Origin: Flavobacterium stagni
GTDB lineage: Bacteria > Bacteroidota > Bacteroidia > Flavobacteriales > Flavobacteriaceae
Reading direction: 5' to 3'
Length of the DNA stretch: 64,000 nucleotides
Assembly: GCF_004122105.1 (NCBI RefSeq)
Contig: NZ_SBKN01000001.1
Coordinates: forward strand, 248,001-312,000
Shown: positions 8,398 to 17,714 of the stretch, in pieces
How the letters are laid out: every line of letters starts with the position of its first letter
How positions within the stretch are numbered: position 1 is the stretch's first letter
Position numbers and translations under genes: made by a program
Notes under the pieces: model-generated
Seen by the model: only the letters and a program-made list of their open reading frames with translations
Database searches by the model: none
Told to the model about the DNA's origin: nothing

Positions 8398-11244
8398 ATG
8401 TCTCAAAAACGATTATTTCTGCTCGATGCCTACGCGCTTATTTTTCGTGGGTATTATGCCTTTATCAAAAACCCGCGCATCAACTCCAAAGGAATGGACA
8501 CCTCAGCCATTATGGGGTTTATGAACTCCTTGATGGATGTGATCAAACGCGAGAAACCCGATCATTTGGCCGTAGCTTTTGATAAAGGAGGCAGCGATTA
8601 CCGTTTGGAAATGTTTACTGACTATAAAGCCAATCGTGACGAAACCCCTGAAGCTATCAAAATTGCTGTGCCTTATATTCAAGCGTTGTTAAATGCAATG
8701 CACATTCCCATTATTGAAAAAGCCGGATTTGAAGCCGACGATTTGATTGGGACATTGGCAAAAAAAGCAGAACAAAAAGGCTACAAAGTCTACATGGTCA
8801 CTCCCGATAAGGACTTTGGACAATTGGTTTCTGAAAATATTTTCATGTACCGTCCCGCCCGAATGGGGAACGATATCGAAATCTGGGGCGTGGAAGAAGT
8901 CAAACAAAAATTTGAAATCACCGACCCGCTTCAAGTCATCGATTTCCTAGGAATGATGGGCGATGCGGTGGATAATATTCCCGGACTCCCTGGCGTAGGT
9001 GAAAAAACTGCCAAAAAACTGTTGGCCGAATTCGGTTCCATGGAGAATCTTTTGGCCAATACCGACAAATTGAAAGGAGCATTGAAAGAAAAAATTGAAG
9101 CCAACAAGGAACAAGGGATTCTTTCTAAAAAACTCGCCACTATCCTACTCGACTGTCCGGTTGAATTTGATGAAGATTCCTTCGAACTCACGCGACCCGA
9201 TATTGAAAAAACCGATGCGCTGTTTCAAGAATTGGAATTCCGTCAGATGAAGACGCAATTTGACAAACTCTTTGGTAGTGGGAAAGAATACGACGAAATT
9301 GACACCACAACAGTGGCAACAGGTTCAACGCCGGTAGCCAAAAAAGCACCTGCCAAAAAAGCGCCTGAAAATCAGATGGACTTGTTTGGTTTTGTCGATG
9401 AAGAAGATGCACCAACGTTTTCCAACTATGCGACTTTAGCAACAACTTCCCATTTTTACCAAATCGTGCAAGGCGATTTACCTGTAAAATTATTATTGCA
9501 AAATATGTTGAATCAATCTTCGGTTTGTTTTGATACGGAAACAACGGGAATTGATGCCAATGTGGCCGAACTCGTAGGTATGTCATTTGCTTGGGAAAAA
9601 GGAAAGGCTTTTTATGTTCCTGTGCCTGAAAACCGCGATGAAGCGCAGACATTGGTTGATAAATTTCGTCCCTTTTTCGAAAATGAAACCATTGAGAAAA
9701 TTGGTCAAAACATAAAATACGATTTAAAAATATTGGCCAATTATGGTGTATCGATTCAAGGAAAAGTCTTCGACACCATGATTGCGCATTACTTGATTAA
9801 CCCCGACATGCGCCACAATATGGACGTGTTGAGTGAAACGTACCTTCAGTATTCACCCCAATCCATCGAAACATTAATTGGAAAAAAAGGGAAAAATCAG
9901 TTGTCCATGCGCGATGTGCCACTTGAAGCCATCAAAGAATATGCGGCTGAAGATGCCGACATTACCTTTCAATTGAAAGAACATTTCCAACCCATTCTGG
10001 AACGGGTGGGTACCAAAAAACTTTTTGATGAAATCGAAATTCCGCTCGTGCAAGTCCTCGCCGATATGGAACGTGAAGGAATTCGTCTCGATGTGGATTA
10101 CCTCAAAAGCATGTCAACGGATATGGCTGTAGAGGTAAAAGCTTTGGAACAAAAAATATACGAAGCGGCTGGTGAAACCTTCAACCTTGCGTCTCCAAAA
10201 CAATTGGGTGATGTATTGTTTGACAAACTAAAAATTGGCGGCAGCAAACAAAAGAAAACCAAGACAGGCCAATATGCCACAGGAGAAGAAGTGTTAAGCT
10301 ATTTAGCCAACGAACACCAAATCGTGCGGGATATTTTAGAATGGCGCCAATTGGTCAAATTACAAAGCACCTATGTAGATGCTCTTCCCAATCAAGTTGA
10401 CCCGAAAACCTTACGCGTTCATACGGACTATATGCAAACGGTAGCTGCTACGGGACGCTTGAGTTCGAACAACCCCAACTTGCAAAATATTCCCATCCGC
10501 ACCGAACGCGGACGCCAAATTCGGAAAGCATTTGTAGCCAAAAACGAAGATTACGTGCTACTTTCTGCCGACTACTCGCAAATTGAGTTGCGCATTATCG
10601 CCGCCTTAAGTGGTGAGGAAAACATGATAAAAGCATTTCAAAACAACGAGGATATTCACAGAAGTACGGCTGCAAAAGTATTCAATGTCGCTTTAGAAGA
10701 AGTGACCAAAGAACAACGAAGTAATGCCAAAACGGTCAACTTCGGAATCATTTATGGAGTTTCTGCCTTTGGATTATCCAACCAAACGAATTTGAGTCGG
10801 AGCGAAAGTGCAGCCTTAATCGACGCCTATTACCAAACCTATCCGAAATTGAAATCCTACATGCAAAACCAAGTCGATTTTGCCCGTGAAAACGGATTTG
10901 TAGAAACCATTTCGGGTCGCCGTCGTTATTTAAAAGATATCAATTCGGCCAATGCTGTGGTACGTGGTGCCGCAGAACGCAATGCTGTGAATGCACCCAT
11001 TCAAGGTTCGGCTGCTGACATTATCAAAATTGCCATGATCAACATACACCGAAAATTGAAAACCGACAACTGGCAATCCAAAATGTTATTGCAAGTGCAT
11101 GACGAATTGGTTTTTGATGTTCACAAATCGGAATTAGAACGCATTCAACCGCTCATTAAACACGAAATGGAAAATGCCTTTCAAATGGCCGTGCCGCTGG
11201 AAGTTGAAATGGGATATGGTGTAGATTGGCTGGAAGCGCATTAA
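8398..11244 (+). CDS. polA: DNA polymerase I
   Basis: Full-length family A polymerase of 948 residues. The 5'-nuclease domain covers about residues 1-290 (DAYALIFRGYYAF, ADDLIG, TPDKDFGQLV, helix-hairpin-helix GLPGVGEKTAKKL). A Lys/Ala/Pro-rich linker follows near 305-330. The 3'-5' exonuclease domain is apparently active: DTETTGID near 379, GQNIKYDLKIL and YAAEDADITF supply the metal-binding acids. The polymerase domain has motif A DYSQIELRI (near 724), motif B RSNAKTVNFGIIYGVS and motif C QVHDELVFDV (near 899). It acts in Okazaki-fragment processing and repair synthesis. It starts 2 nt after the preceding stop. Confidence 0.97.
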   Translation: MSQKRLFLLDAYALIFRGYYAFIKNPRINSKGMDTSAIMGFMNSLMDVIKREKPDHLAVAFDKGGSDYRLEMFTDYKANRDETPEAIKIAVPYIQALLNAMHIPIIEKAGFEADDLIGTLAKKAEQKGYKVYMVTPDKDFGQLVSENIFMYRPARMGNDIEIWGVEEVKQKFEITDPLQVIDFLGMMGDAVDNIPGLPGVGEKTAKKLLAEFGSMENLLANTDKLKGALKEKIEANKEQGILSKKLATILLDCPVEFDEDSFELTRPDIEKTDALFQELEFRQMKTQFDKLFGSGKEYDEIDTTTVATGSTPVAKKAPAKKAPENQMDLFGFVDEEDAPTFSNYATLATTSHFYQIVQGDLPVKLLLQNMLNQSSVCFDTETTGIDANVAELVGMSFAWEKGKAFYVPVPENRDEAQTLVDKFRPFFENETIEKIGQNIKYDLKILANYGVSIQGKVFDTMIAHYLINPDMRHNMDVLSETYLQYSPQSIETLIGKKGKNQLSMRDVPLEAIKEYAAEDADITFQLKEHFQPILERVGTKKLFDEIEIPLVQVLADMEREGIRLDVDYLKSMSTDMAVEVKALEQKIYEAAGETFNLASPKQLGDVLFDKLKIGGSKQKKTKTGQYATGEEVLSYLANEHQIVRDILEWRQLVKLQSTYVDALPNQVDPKTLRVHTDYMQTVAATGRLSSNNPNLQNIPIRTERGRQIRKAFVAKNEDYVLLSADYSQIELRIIAALSGEENMIKAFQNNEDIHRSTAAKVFNVALEEVTKEQRSNAKTVNFGIIYGVSAFGLSNQTNLSRSESAALIDAYYQTYPKLKSYMQNQVDFARENGFVETISGRRRYLKDINSANAVVRGAAERNAVNAPIQGSAADIIKIAMINIHRKLKTDNWQSKMLLQVHDELVFDVHKSELERIQPLIKHEMENAFQMAVPLEVEMGYGVDWLEAH

Positions 11245-11248
11245 CAGC

Positions 11249-11374
11249 ATGTAGTGATCAGTGGACACTGATTAGTAGGTAATGATCAGTATGTAGCGAT
11301 CAGTGGACACTGATCAGTAGGAATTGATCAGTATGTAGCGATCAGTGGGCACTGATCAGTAGGAATTGATCAAA
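11249..11374. repeat. Three tandem 42-bp units carrying ATCAGT/ACTGAT inverted repeats
   Basis: Three copies begin at 11249, 11291 and 11333 and differ at a few positions. Each unit holds GATCAGT-GGAC-ACTGATC (one copy GGGC in the loop), a 7-bp stem that can form a hairpin, plus a further GATCAGT half. The tract fills the gap between convergent polA and the T9SS gene. Confidence 0.85.
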
Positions 11375-11392
11375 TTTCAGTAAAAAGCATAA

Positions 11393-11420
11393 AAAAATGG
11401 GTCTTTTGAGACCCATTTTT
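11393..11420. terminator. Bidirectional intrinsic terminator
   Basis: ATGGGTC-TTTTGA-GACCCAT stem flanked by A-runs and T-runs on both sides. It lies between convergent polA and the minus-strand T9SS gene and can serve both. Confidence 0.85.
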
Positions 11421-11438
11421 TATGATTCAACTATTGAA

Positions 11439-13106
11439 TTATTCTTTAATCACTTTAGTGTATTGAACGGAACCATCAATCATTTGCAGGGTAACCAAAT
11501 ACAACCCTGATTGCAAATCGGTTAGATGAATCGAATCTTGTGGTTTATCAACTGTACGAATGATTTTACCCGTTGTATCTGCAAACGTAACCGATTGAAT
11601 TTCGGTGGCATTGGTCAAATGTAAAACGGAAGTAAAAGGTACAGGATAAATATTCACTTTTGTAGATGCTGCCTCATTTATACCCATATTTTGGGTCAAG
11701 GTTACGGTAACTTTCCAAGAATTATTATCCACACGATTATAATCGGCATTACAAGCAGATCCGCCGTAAGTGCGCCAAGCACGCAATTCAAAATTCACCG
11801 CACCCGTTAAATTATTAGCCAAACCTAAACCCGTACGGTTGTAAGTGTACGTTCCAGTAGTTCCTCCTACACCCGAAGTGATGGCTGCTTCAGTAGTGTT
11901 GTTTGTAGTACATACTAATAATGAACGCTGTTCACTCATCCATCCGTTACTGGCTGTAGTCATTGTGTAGGCCACATCGGTAGAAGCGATATAATAGCCT
12001 GCTGGAACATTCACTGTAAGTGTTCCTGGACAAGCGGTCGTACTGGTCAACGTTGGCCCCGTTGAATATTCTGTGTTGATATCGCCATTGGTGTAAGTCA
12101 CCACAATTTGACCCGTAGTAAATACTTTCATTTGCCAGAATCCTTGTGTACTACCACAATTGGAACGCACCCAAAAATAGTAGGTTGTTCCTAAAGGTAA
12201 CCCGGTTAAGGTTACTGATGTCACTCCTGCAGCGACACTTCCTGAAGGTATAGTCGTATCGTTTGGAGGTGTTGCTGAAGTACTGTAATAATAATCATAA
12301 CCCGAAGAAGGTGCACTAGCCGGCGCCGTCCAACTCAAGGTTCCTCCATCATTAGAAGACACATAGGTAATGTTTGTCGGACCAGAACAAGAAGTGTAGG
12401 CATCGACTGAAAAAGCCATAATATTGGGTATTCCACCGGTACCTGTTTTTGTAATGGTAACGCTTTGAATCAATTTGGATTGATTGGCAGCGGATATGGC
12501 GATCGGAATTTGATACAGTCTCGGATTATTACCTCCTCCGGTTTCTAAAACATCATTGGTACGGTTGATACGACCCAATGCTGTAATCGCAAAGTTGGTC
12601 CCTCCATACCAATCCGACAAAGCCAAATTGGTAAAGGTTTCTGTAGTAGTATCGACATAGTTTACAGTAACATTAACCGTGGAAGCTCCACTACCTGAAG
12701 TGGCCAACATGTATAAATTTACCGCGGCTAAGGGTGTGGTAAAAACCAAAGTTCCTGAATCATTGGTGTTTTGCAAACGCAAAGCATTGTTGGCACTGTA
12801 CGATGCCAACTGATAGGTTAATCCAGCTGGTGATGCCACTGCACTTGTAATTAAGCCGTTAGTTGGTAAACCATACGTCAAAGCAGCACTAGTCGATGTC
12901 AATTGGAAATCACGGGCTACAAAATTGTAATTCACGCCATCCACATCGGCTGAAGTTGATAAGGCCGAACTCCCAATACCATTCGCAACAACGTCGGCAT
13001 TAAAACCGGTTTGCACGGGCATGGTTTGTAAATTTTGTGCATGCATAGGCAATAAACCCATCAATACTGCTGAAATGGAAGAAAAGAAAAGTAGTGTTTT
13101 TTTCAT
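11439..13106 (-). CDS. Secreted T9SS protein with one fibronectin III domain
   Basis: A 555-residue secreted protein. The open frame starts at 13139, but MKKTLLFFSSISAVLMG at 13106 is the proper signal peptide start (cleavage near MHAQ). The N-terminal part (to about 230) is a beta-rich domain of unknown type. An FnIII domain follows (GPTNITYV to FTT, with TTYYFWVRSNCGS). Next comes a beta-rich region with paired Cys (TTACPGTL, SACNADYNR). A T9SS type A sorting domain closes it (VNIYPVPF, then GLYLVTLQM and a basic end). The substrate is unknown. Its own terminator lies just downstream. Confidence 0.85.
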   Translation of the reverse strand: MKKTLLFFSSISAVLMGLLPMHAQNLQTMPVQTGFNADVVANGIGSSALSTSADVDGVNYNFVARDFQLTSTSAALTYGLPTNGLITSAVASPAGLTYQLASYSANNALRLQNTNDSGTLVFTTPLAAVNLYMLATSGSGASTVNVTVNYVDTTTETFTNLALSDWYGGTNFAITALGRINRTNDVLETGGGNNPRLYQIPIAISAANQSKLIQSVTITKTGTGGIPNIMAFSVDAYTSCSGPTNITYVSSNDGGTLSWTAPASAPSSGYDYYYSTSATPPNDTTIPSGSVAAGVTSVTLTGLPLGTTYYFWVRSNCGSTQGFWQMKVFTTGQIVVTYTNGDINTEYSTGPTLTSTTACPGTLTVNVPAGYYIASTDVAYTMTTASNGWMSEQRSLLVCTTNNTTEAAITSGVGGTTGTYTYNRTGLGLANNLTGAVNFELRAWRTYGGSACNADYNRVDNNSWKVTVTLTQNMGINEAASTKVNIYPVPFTSVLHLTNATEIQSVTFADTTGKIIRTVDKPQDSIHLTDLQSGLYLVTLQMIDGSVQYTKVIKE

Positions 13107-13193
13107 AATTTGTTCTTTGTAGTTAGGTATATAGGCCACTAATTTACAACTTATTACTTAATCTCTATTCCTATTTTTTTCCAACAATAAAAA

Positions 13194-13219
13194 AACGACT
13201 CTCAAAAATGAGAGTCGTT
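13194..13219 (-). terminator. Intrinsic terminator of the LacI-ankyrin-DOMON operon
   Basis: AACGACTCTC and GAGAGTCGTT form a 10-bp stem around a 6-nt loop. On the minus strand it is followed by a run of T, placing it as the end of the operon that stops at 13250. Confidence 0.87.
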
Positions 13220-13249
13220 AATCTATTTATTTTAATTAGGTAATGTAAT

Positions 13250-14008
13250 TTATTCCACCACTATTTTTTTCCAAATCTTTTCTGAGTTGGACTGAATTTC
13301 GAGCAAATAACTTCCCGTTGATAAACCAGAAACCTCCAATTGGGCACTTGCGGTTTCAGGTCGGATTGTTCGCACCAATGCTCCATTCAATTGATATATA
13401 GCTACTGATTGAATGTCAGATTCCGAACTAATGGTAACATTACCTTGAGACGGATTGGGATAAACACGGGTAGTTTCTTTCACGAGCTCAGTTGTTCCCA
13501 AATTTGTAAAACCTAAAGTCGTGTTCATGATGCGATTTGCTGTTCCATGATTAGAAAGCGTAAAAGAAGCCCCATTGGCTCGGGCCAAACCGATTGCAAT
13601 CGTTTGATCGGCGTAGTTAAAATCATAATCCGTGGCATCTGGCGAATCGAAAGGACGGGTAGCTATTAAGGTACGCATACCGCTACTAACAGTATTTTGA
13701 GTAATCGTCCAATTGTTTTGCGCATCGGCTGAAGGGGTTTGTCCAGATCCGTTCATACGACCATCCACTAAGGTTGTTCCATTAAAATAAGCCATGTCCG
13801 ATCCGTTCTGCATACCGCCTGTAAATTGCCCATATTGAATGGCAATCCAACGATCCGACGGACCTACCATCGTTAACGTGACTGTTTGTGTGTCGTTGTT
13901 CAATACCATTCCTGCATTGAGATTTTGCACACTGATCGGATTTGTTCCTTTGGACTGCGCGATACCCAGCAAGGGTAAAGCTAATAAAAGTAAAGTAGTC
14001 TTTTTCAT
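13250..14008 (-). CDS. DOMON-like secreted protein with T9SS sorting domain
   Basis: A 252-residue protein with an N-terminal signal peptide (MKKTTLLLLALPLLG, cleavage near IAQS). Residues about 25-165 resemble a DOMON-type beta-sandwich (DRWIAIQYGQF, SDMAYFNGTTLVDGRMNG, NNWTITQN, TLIATRPF, IAIGLARANG, SNHG). DOMON domains bind haem or sugars; no ligand residue can be assigned here. Residues about 180-252 are a T9SS type A tail (RVYPNPSQGNVTI, GSYLLEIQSN, KIWKKIVVE). It is third in an operon, 10 nt after the ankyrin gene. Confidence 0.8.
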   Translation of the reverse strand: MKKTTLLLLALPLLGIAQSKGTNPISVQNLNAGMVLNNDTQTVTLTMVGPSDRWIAIQYGQFTGGMQNGSDMAYFNGTTLVDGRMNGSGQTPSADAQNNWTITQNTVSSGMRTLIATRPFDSPDATDYDFNYADQTIAIGLARANGASFTLSNHGTANRIMNTTLGFTNLGTTELVKETTRVYPNPSQGNVTISSESDIQSVAIYQLNGALVRTIRPETASAQLEVSGLSTGSYLLEIQSNSEKIWKKIVVE

Positions 14009-14018
14009 TTTTGTTTTT

Positions 14019-14534
14019 TTAGTGTTTTAGTAATTGTATTAGTTGCTCATTTCCAGTTTTAACAGCATGCTCAAAGGCGGTTTGTCCTTTTTCGTCTTTG
14101 GCATCGCGATGGGCGCCATGGGAAAGTAATAGTTTGACTATTTCCACATTTTGAAACATCGCTGCATAAATCAATGCGGTGTTCCCTTGGTCGTCGGCCA
14201 AATTGGGATCCGCTTGATGGGTCAATAATAAGTTCACCAACTCCAAATTCCCTTTTACGGTAGCTGCCATTAGGGCCGAACCCATGGGCGAATTGTAATT
14301 GATGGCTACTCCTGATGCGATGATACACTTTGCTACGGGAATGTTTCCTTTGTAACAAGCTAGAATCAACGGAGTGAATCCTTCACTATTTACGAGATTA
14401 AAACAGTTTTTGTTTTGAAGCAAGGCTTCTTTGGCCTGATTTTCGGTTCCTTTGCGTGCAATTTCAAAAACATCGGGTGTGCTTTGGGCCCAAATCGAAA
14501 CGGAACTTATTAAGGCGAAAATCAGTCCTTTCAT
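14019..14534 (-). CDS. Secreted ankyrin-repeat protein
   Basis: A 171-residue protein with a signal peptide (MKGLIFALISSVSIWAQ), so it is probably periplasmic. About four ankyrin repeats follow: SEGFTPLILACYKGN, MGSALMAATVKGNLELVN, DQGNTALIYAAMFQNVEIV and EKGQTAFEHAVKTGNEQL. Such proteins are protein-interaction scaffolds; in several bacteria they sit next to catalase genes, which are absent here. The start lies 5 nt downstream of the LacI-type gene, so the two are co-transcribed. Confidence 0.85.
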   Translation of the reverse strand: MKGLIFALISSVSIWAQSTPDVFEIARKGTENQAKEALLQNKNCFNLVNSEGFTPLILACYKGNIPVAKCIIASGVAINYNSPMGSALMAATVKGNLELVNLLLTHQADPNLADDQGNTALIYAAMFQNVEIVKLLLSHGAHRDAKDEKGQTAFEHAVKTGNEQLIQLLKH

Positions 14535-14539
14535 CTATA

Positions 14540-15562
14540 CTAAAGTTTTTTTACCGAGTCGCGCTGACGCAATTCGGTGGCCACGACAACCGTCTTGGCT
14601 TTGTAGTGCTCTTCTTTTTTTTCTAATCGATCAATTAATAAGCGTGTTGCCACTTCTCCAATTTCAGGGCCGTGCTGACTCACGGTTGACAAACTAGGCG
14701 TCATGCGACGGGACCAAACCCCATCTGCAAAACCAATCACCGAAAGTTCGTCTGGAATGCGCAATCCTTTGGTGATTCCCAATTTCATGGTCGTCACTGA
14801 AGCATGTTCGTCCAAAGCAAACACGGCATCTACTTTTTTACTATCAAAGAATCCCGCAACTTTTTTATCAAAATCCTCATTCGAATCAGATAAAATCACA
14901 ATGTCTTCATCAACCGTTAAACCCGCATCTGCCATGGCTTTACGAAAACCGTCGGCACGTAACTTTGCTACACTTAAATTCGCAATCGCCGAAAACAATG
15001 CAATGCGCTTGCAACCCGTTTTAACCAAATGACGCGTCGCATTGACCGCCGAATCAAAATCATCCACAATCACCTTATCACAATTCACTTCTTCTGCTAT
15101 ACGGTCAAACATCACAATCGGCGTCCCTTCATTGATAATGGTTTTGAAATGATCAAACTGGTGCAACTTCTGCGCTTCTTCTGAAACCGACAAAATAAAT
15201 CCATCAATCGCACCATTGCTCAACATCTCCAAAGCGGTTACTTCTTTATCCAAGGATTCATTCGATATATAGGTCATTACCTTGTACCCTTTTTCATCAG
15301 CCACCTTTTCGATACCGGTAAACACTTTCGCAAAGAACGAGTTCAATATATTCGGAATAATCACACCAATGGTTTTGGTCGAACGGTTTTTCAAATTCAA
15401 TCCAATCGCATTGGGCTTGTAATTTTTCAGCTTGGCATACTCCTGCACCCGTTGTTTGGTGGGCTCACTGATTTCCGGGCTGTCATTCAAGGCTTTGGAA
15501 ACAGTAGAAACGGAAACGCCTAATTCTTTGGCAATTTGTTTTAAAGTAGCTTTTGATTTCAT
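14540..15562 (-). CDS. LacI-family transcriptional regulator
   Basis: A 340-residue repressor-type regulator. The N-terminal helix-turn-helix is canonical (ATLKQIAKELGVSVSTVSKAL, then the hinge helix region NYKPNAIGLNLK). A periplasmic-binding-protein-like effector domain follows (TKTIGVIIPNI, DGFILSVSEE, PIVMFDRI, VDAVFALDE, LSVIGFADG). The effector is usually a sugar or nucleoside; none can be read from the sequence. It leads a minus-strand operon with a secreted ankyrin protein and a DOMON-like T9SS protein, an unusual set of partners for a LacI regulator. Confidence 0.93.
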   Translation of the reverse strand: MKSKATLKQIAKELGVSVSTVSKALNDSPEISEPTKQRVQEYAKLKNYKPNAIGLNLKNRSTKTIGVIIPNILNSFFAKVFTGIEKVADEKGYKVMTYISNESLDKEVTALEMLSNGAIDGFILSVSEEAQKLHQFDHFKTIINEGTPIVMFDRIAEEVNCDKVIVDDFDSAVNATRHLVKTGCKRIALFSAIANLSVAKLRADGFRKAMADAGLTVDEDIVILSDSNEDFDKKVAGFFDSKKVDAVFALDEHASVTTMKLGITKGLRIPDELSVIGFADGVWSRRMTPSLSTVSQHGPEIGEVATRLLIDRLEKKEEHYKAKTVVVATELRQRDSVKKL

Positions 15563-15735
15563 GGAATTGTGCTTATTGGAAGTAAAATTACGAAAATAAT
15601 CACGAAATTTTCGTTGTCGTGTTATTTTAAGGTTAAAAAAGCGGTGAACAAAAAGTAAACACGGGACTTCACAAAAGGATTTAGCACACTAAGAGCCAAT
15701 TTTTTAAGAATCAAAAAAATAATTAAAAGTTAGCG

Positions 15736-15766
15736 TTTGGATATATGAGAATAAATTGTACTTTTG
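15736..15766 (+). promoter_or_regulatory. Strong Bacteroidetes-type promoter of rplM-rpsI
   Basis: A -33 TTTG (15736-15739) and -7 TACTTTTG (15759-15766) are separated by exactly 19 nt, a full match to the Bacteroidetes housekeeping sigma consensus. Transcription should start near 15773, giving a leader of about 40 nt before the GTG start of rplM. Confidence 0.88.
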
Positions 15767-15811
15767 CACTCCCTTAATTGGGAATGGAATGTTTAATTAA
15801 AATTAATTACT

Positions 15812-16267
15812 GTGAACACATTAAGCTACAAGACAGTTTCAGCCAACAAAGCTACTGCAGACAAGCAGTGGATTGTTGTAGACGCTGAAGGTCATAACTT
15901 AGGTCGTTTAGCTTCAAAAGTAGCCATGCTATTGAGAGGTAAATACAAACCAAGTTATACCCCGCACGTTGATTGTGGTGATAACGTAATCGTTATCAAC
16001 GCTGAGAAAATCAACCTGACTGGTAACAAGATGGAGGATAAAACATACATCCGCCATACCGGTTATCCAGGTGGTCAAAGAAGCTTATCTGCCAAAGAAA
16101 TGTACCGCAAAAACCCTGCGATCATGGTGGAGAAAGCTATCAAAGGAATGTTACCTAAAAACAAATTAGGTGCGCAATTATTCCGCAATTTGAATGTATA
16201 CGTTGGCGCTGAGCACAAACATGCTGCTCAAACACCAAAAACCGTTAACTTAAACGATTTGAAGTAA
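15812..16267 (+). CDS. rplM: 50S ribosomal protein L13
   Basis: A 151-residue large-subunit protein that binds 23S rRNA early in assembly. Family signatures are [44 protein letters not shown] and [19 protein letters not shown]. It starts at GTG, with the expected N-terminal length for Bacteroidetes L13. It overlaps rpsI by one base (TAATG), so the usual L13-S9 operon is translationally coupled. Confidence 0.97.
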   Translation: MNTLSYKTVSANKATADKQWIVVDAEGHNLGRLASKVAMLLRGKYKPSYTPHVDCGDNVIVINAEKINLTGNKMEDKTYIRHTGYPGGQRSLSAKEMYRKNPAIMVEKAIKGMLPKNKLGAQLFRNLNVYVGAEHKHAAQTPKTVNLNDLK

Positions 16268-16653
16268 TGGGAACAATTCACAAAATTGGTCGTAGAAAGA
16301 CCGCTGTGGCCCGTGTTTACGTTTCTGAAGGAACAGGTAAAATCACGGTAAACAAAAGAGAGTTCGAAAACTACTTCCCAACAGCTACGTTGCAATACAA
16401 AGTATTACAACCTTTAGCAATGACTGATAACGCTTCTAACTTTGACGTTAAAATTAACGTGTACGGTGGAGGTTCAACAGGTCAAGCAGAGGCTGTACGT
16501 ATGGCGATTGCTCGTGCTATGTGCGAAGTTGAAGCTGAGAACAGAGCTATCCTAAAACCAGAAGGATTACTAACTCGTGATCCAAGAATGGTAGAACGTA
16601 AGAAATTCGGTCAGAAAAAAGCACGTAAGAGATTCCAATTCTCTAAACGTTAA
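16267..16653 (+). CDS. rpsI: 30S ribosomal protein S9
   Basis: A 128-residue small-subunit protein whose C-terminal tail reaches the P-site tRNA. Signatures are [48 protein letters not shown] and the basic end [12 protein letters not shown]. It is second in the rplM operon. Confidence 0.97.
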   Translation: MGTIHKIGRRKTAVARVYVSEGTGKITVNKREFENYFPTATLQYKVLQPLAMTDNASNFDVKINVYGGGSTGQAEAVRMAIARAMCEVEAENRAILKPEGLLTRDPRMVERKKFGQKKARKRFQFSKR

Positions 16654-16799
16654 TCCGATTTTCGTTCACTTAAGTTTGAAATTAATCTGTTGCCGTTATT
16701 CCTTTTCGTCAAAGGAAGTTAGTTTAGCATCTAAATTATCCCAAAAAGCCCTCAAAAGCCCGATAATTGCTAATCAACGGAACGTAAACTATTAAAAAG

Positions 16800-17588
16800 A
16801 TGGCAAATAAAATAGACGTTAAAGAATTACTAGAGGCTGGTGTTCACTTCGGACACATGACTCGTAAGTGGGACCCCAACATGGCTCCGTACATTTACAT
16901 GGAGCGTAATGGTATCCACATCATTAACCTTTACAAAACTGCAGCTAAAATTGAAGAAGCTAACGAAGCTTTGAAAAAAATCGCTGCATCCGGTAGAAAG
17001 ATCTTATTCGTAGCTACCAAAAAACAAGCAAAAGACATCGTAGCTGAAAAAGCAGCGGCTGTAAACATGCCTTACATCACTGAAAGATGGCCAGGTGGTA
17101 TGTTGACTAACTTCGTAACTATCCGTAAAGCTGTTAAAAAAATGGCTACTATCGATCGTATGAAGAAAGACGGTACGTTCAACACTTTGTCTAAAAAAGA
17201 AAAATTACAAATCGATCGTCTTCGTGCAAAGTTAGAGAAGAACTTAGGTTCTATCGCTGACATGTCGAGACTGCCTGCAGCTTTGTTCGTAGTAGATATT
17301 AAAGCTGAGCATATCGCAGTAAAAGAAGCTCACAAATTAAACATTCCAGTATTTGCAATGGTAGACACAAACTCTGACCCTCGTCAGGCTGAGTATGTAA
17401 TCCCTGCCAACGATGATGCTTCTAAATCCATCGAAAAAATCCTTTCATTAGTAACTGCTGCCGTTCAAGACGGATTAGCAAACCGTACTAATGAAAAAGA
17501 AGCTGATGAAACTCCAGAAGTGGAAACAGCAGAAACAGTGGAAGCAACTGTAGCTCCTGAGGCTACTGAAGCAGCAGCTGAAGAATAA
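16800..17588 (+). CDS. rpsB: 30S ribosomal protein S2
   Basis: A 262-residue small-subunit protein. It shows LLEAGVHFGHMTRKWDPNMAPYI-type N-terminal residues, ITERWPGGMLTNF, and ALFVVDIKAEHIAVKEA. After about residue 235 it carries a very acidic Glu/Ala/Thr-rich tail, which is common in Bacteroidetes S2. It is separated from rpsI by 146 nt of leader without a recognisable promoter box. tsf follows, as in most bacteria. Confidence 0.97.
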   Translation: MANKIDVKELLEAGVHFGHMTRKWDPNMAPYIYMERNGIHIINLYKTAAKIEEANEALKKIAASGRKILFVATKKQAKDIVAEKAAAVNMPYITERWPGGMLTNFVTIRKAVKKMATIDRMKKDGTFNTLSKKEKLQIDRLRAKLEKNLGSIADMSRLPAALFVVDIKAEHIAVKEAHKLNIPVFAMVDTNSDPRQAEYVIPANDDASKSIEKILSLVTAAVQDGLANRTNEKEADETPEVETAETVEATVAPEATEAAAEE

Positions 17589-17599
17589 ATAAAACACTA

Positions 17600-17673
17600 A
17601 ATTCCAATGGAAGGATTCCAAATTCCCTCGGTATTTAGTTACCCGGAGTTTGGAATCTCGAAATTGGAATTTG
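17600..17673. other. Long nested stem-loop between rpsB and tsf
   Basis: Outer arms AAATTCCAAT (17600-17609) and ATTGGAATTT (17664-17673) enclose inner arms GATTCCAAA (17615-17623) and TTTGGAATC (17650-17658). A weaker CTCGG/CCGGAG pairing lies at the tip. T-runs follow at 17675-17680. It may weaken read-through from rpsB to tsf or be an inserted repeat. Confidence 0.65.
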
Positions 17674-17714
17674 ATTTTTTAAACGAATTTTTTAATCAAA
17701 AAAAATAAAAAGAA

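Noticed and set aside
16654..16799. Ribosomal-protein leader element before rpsB
   Set aside because: The 146-nt gap could hold an autoregulatory leader, but I could not recognise a known structure or promoter with confidence.
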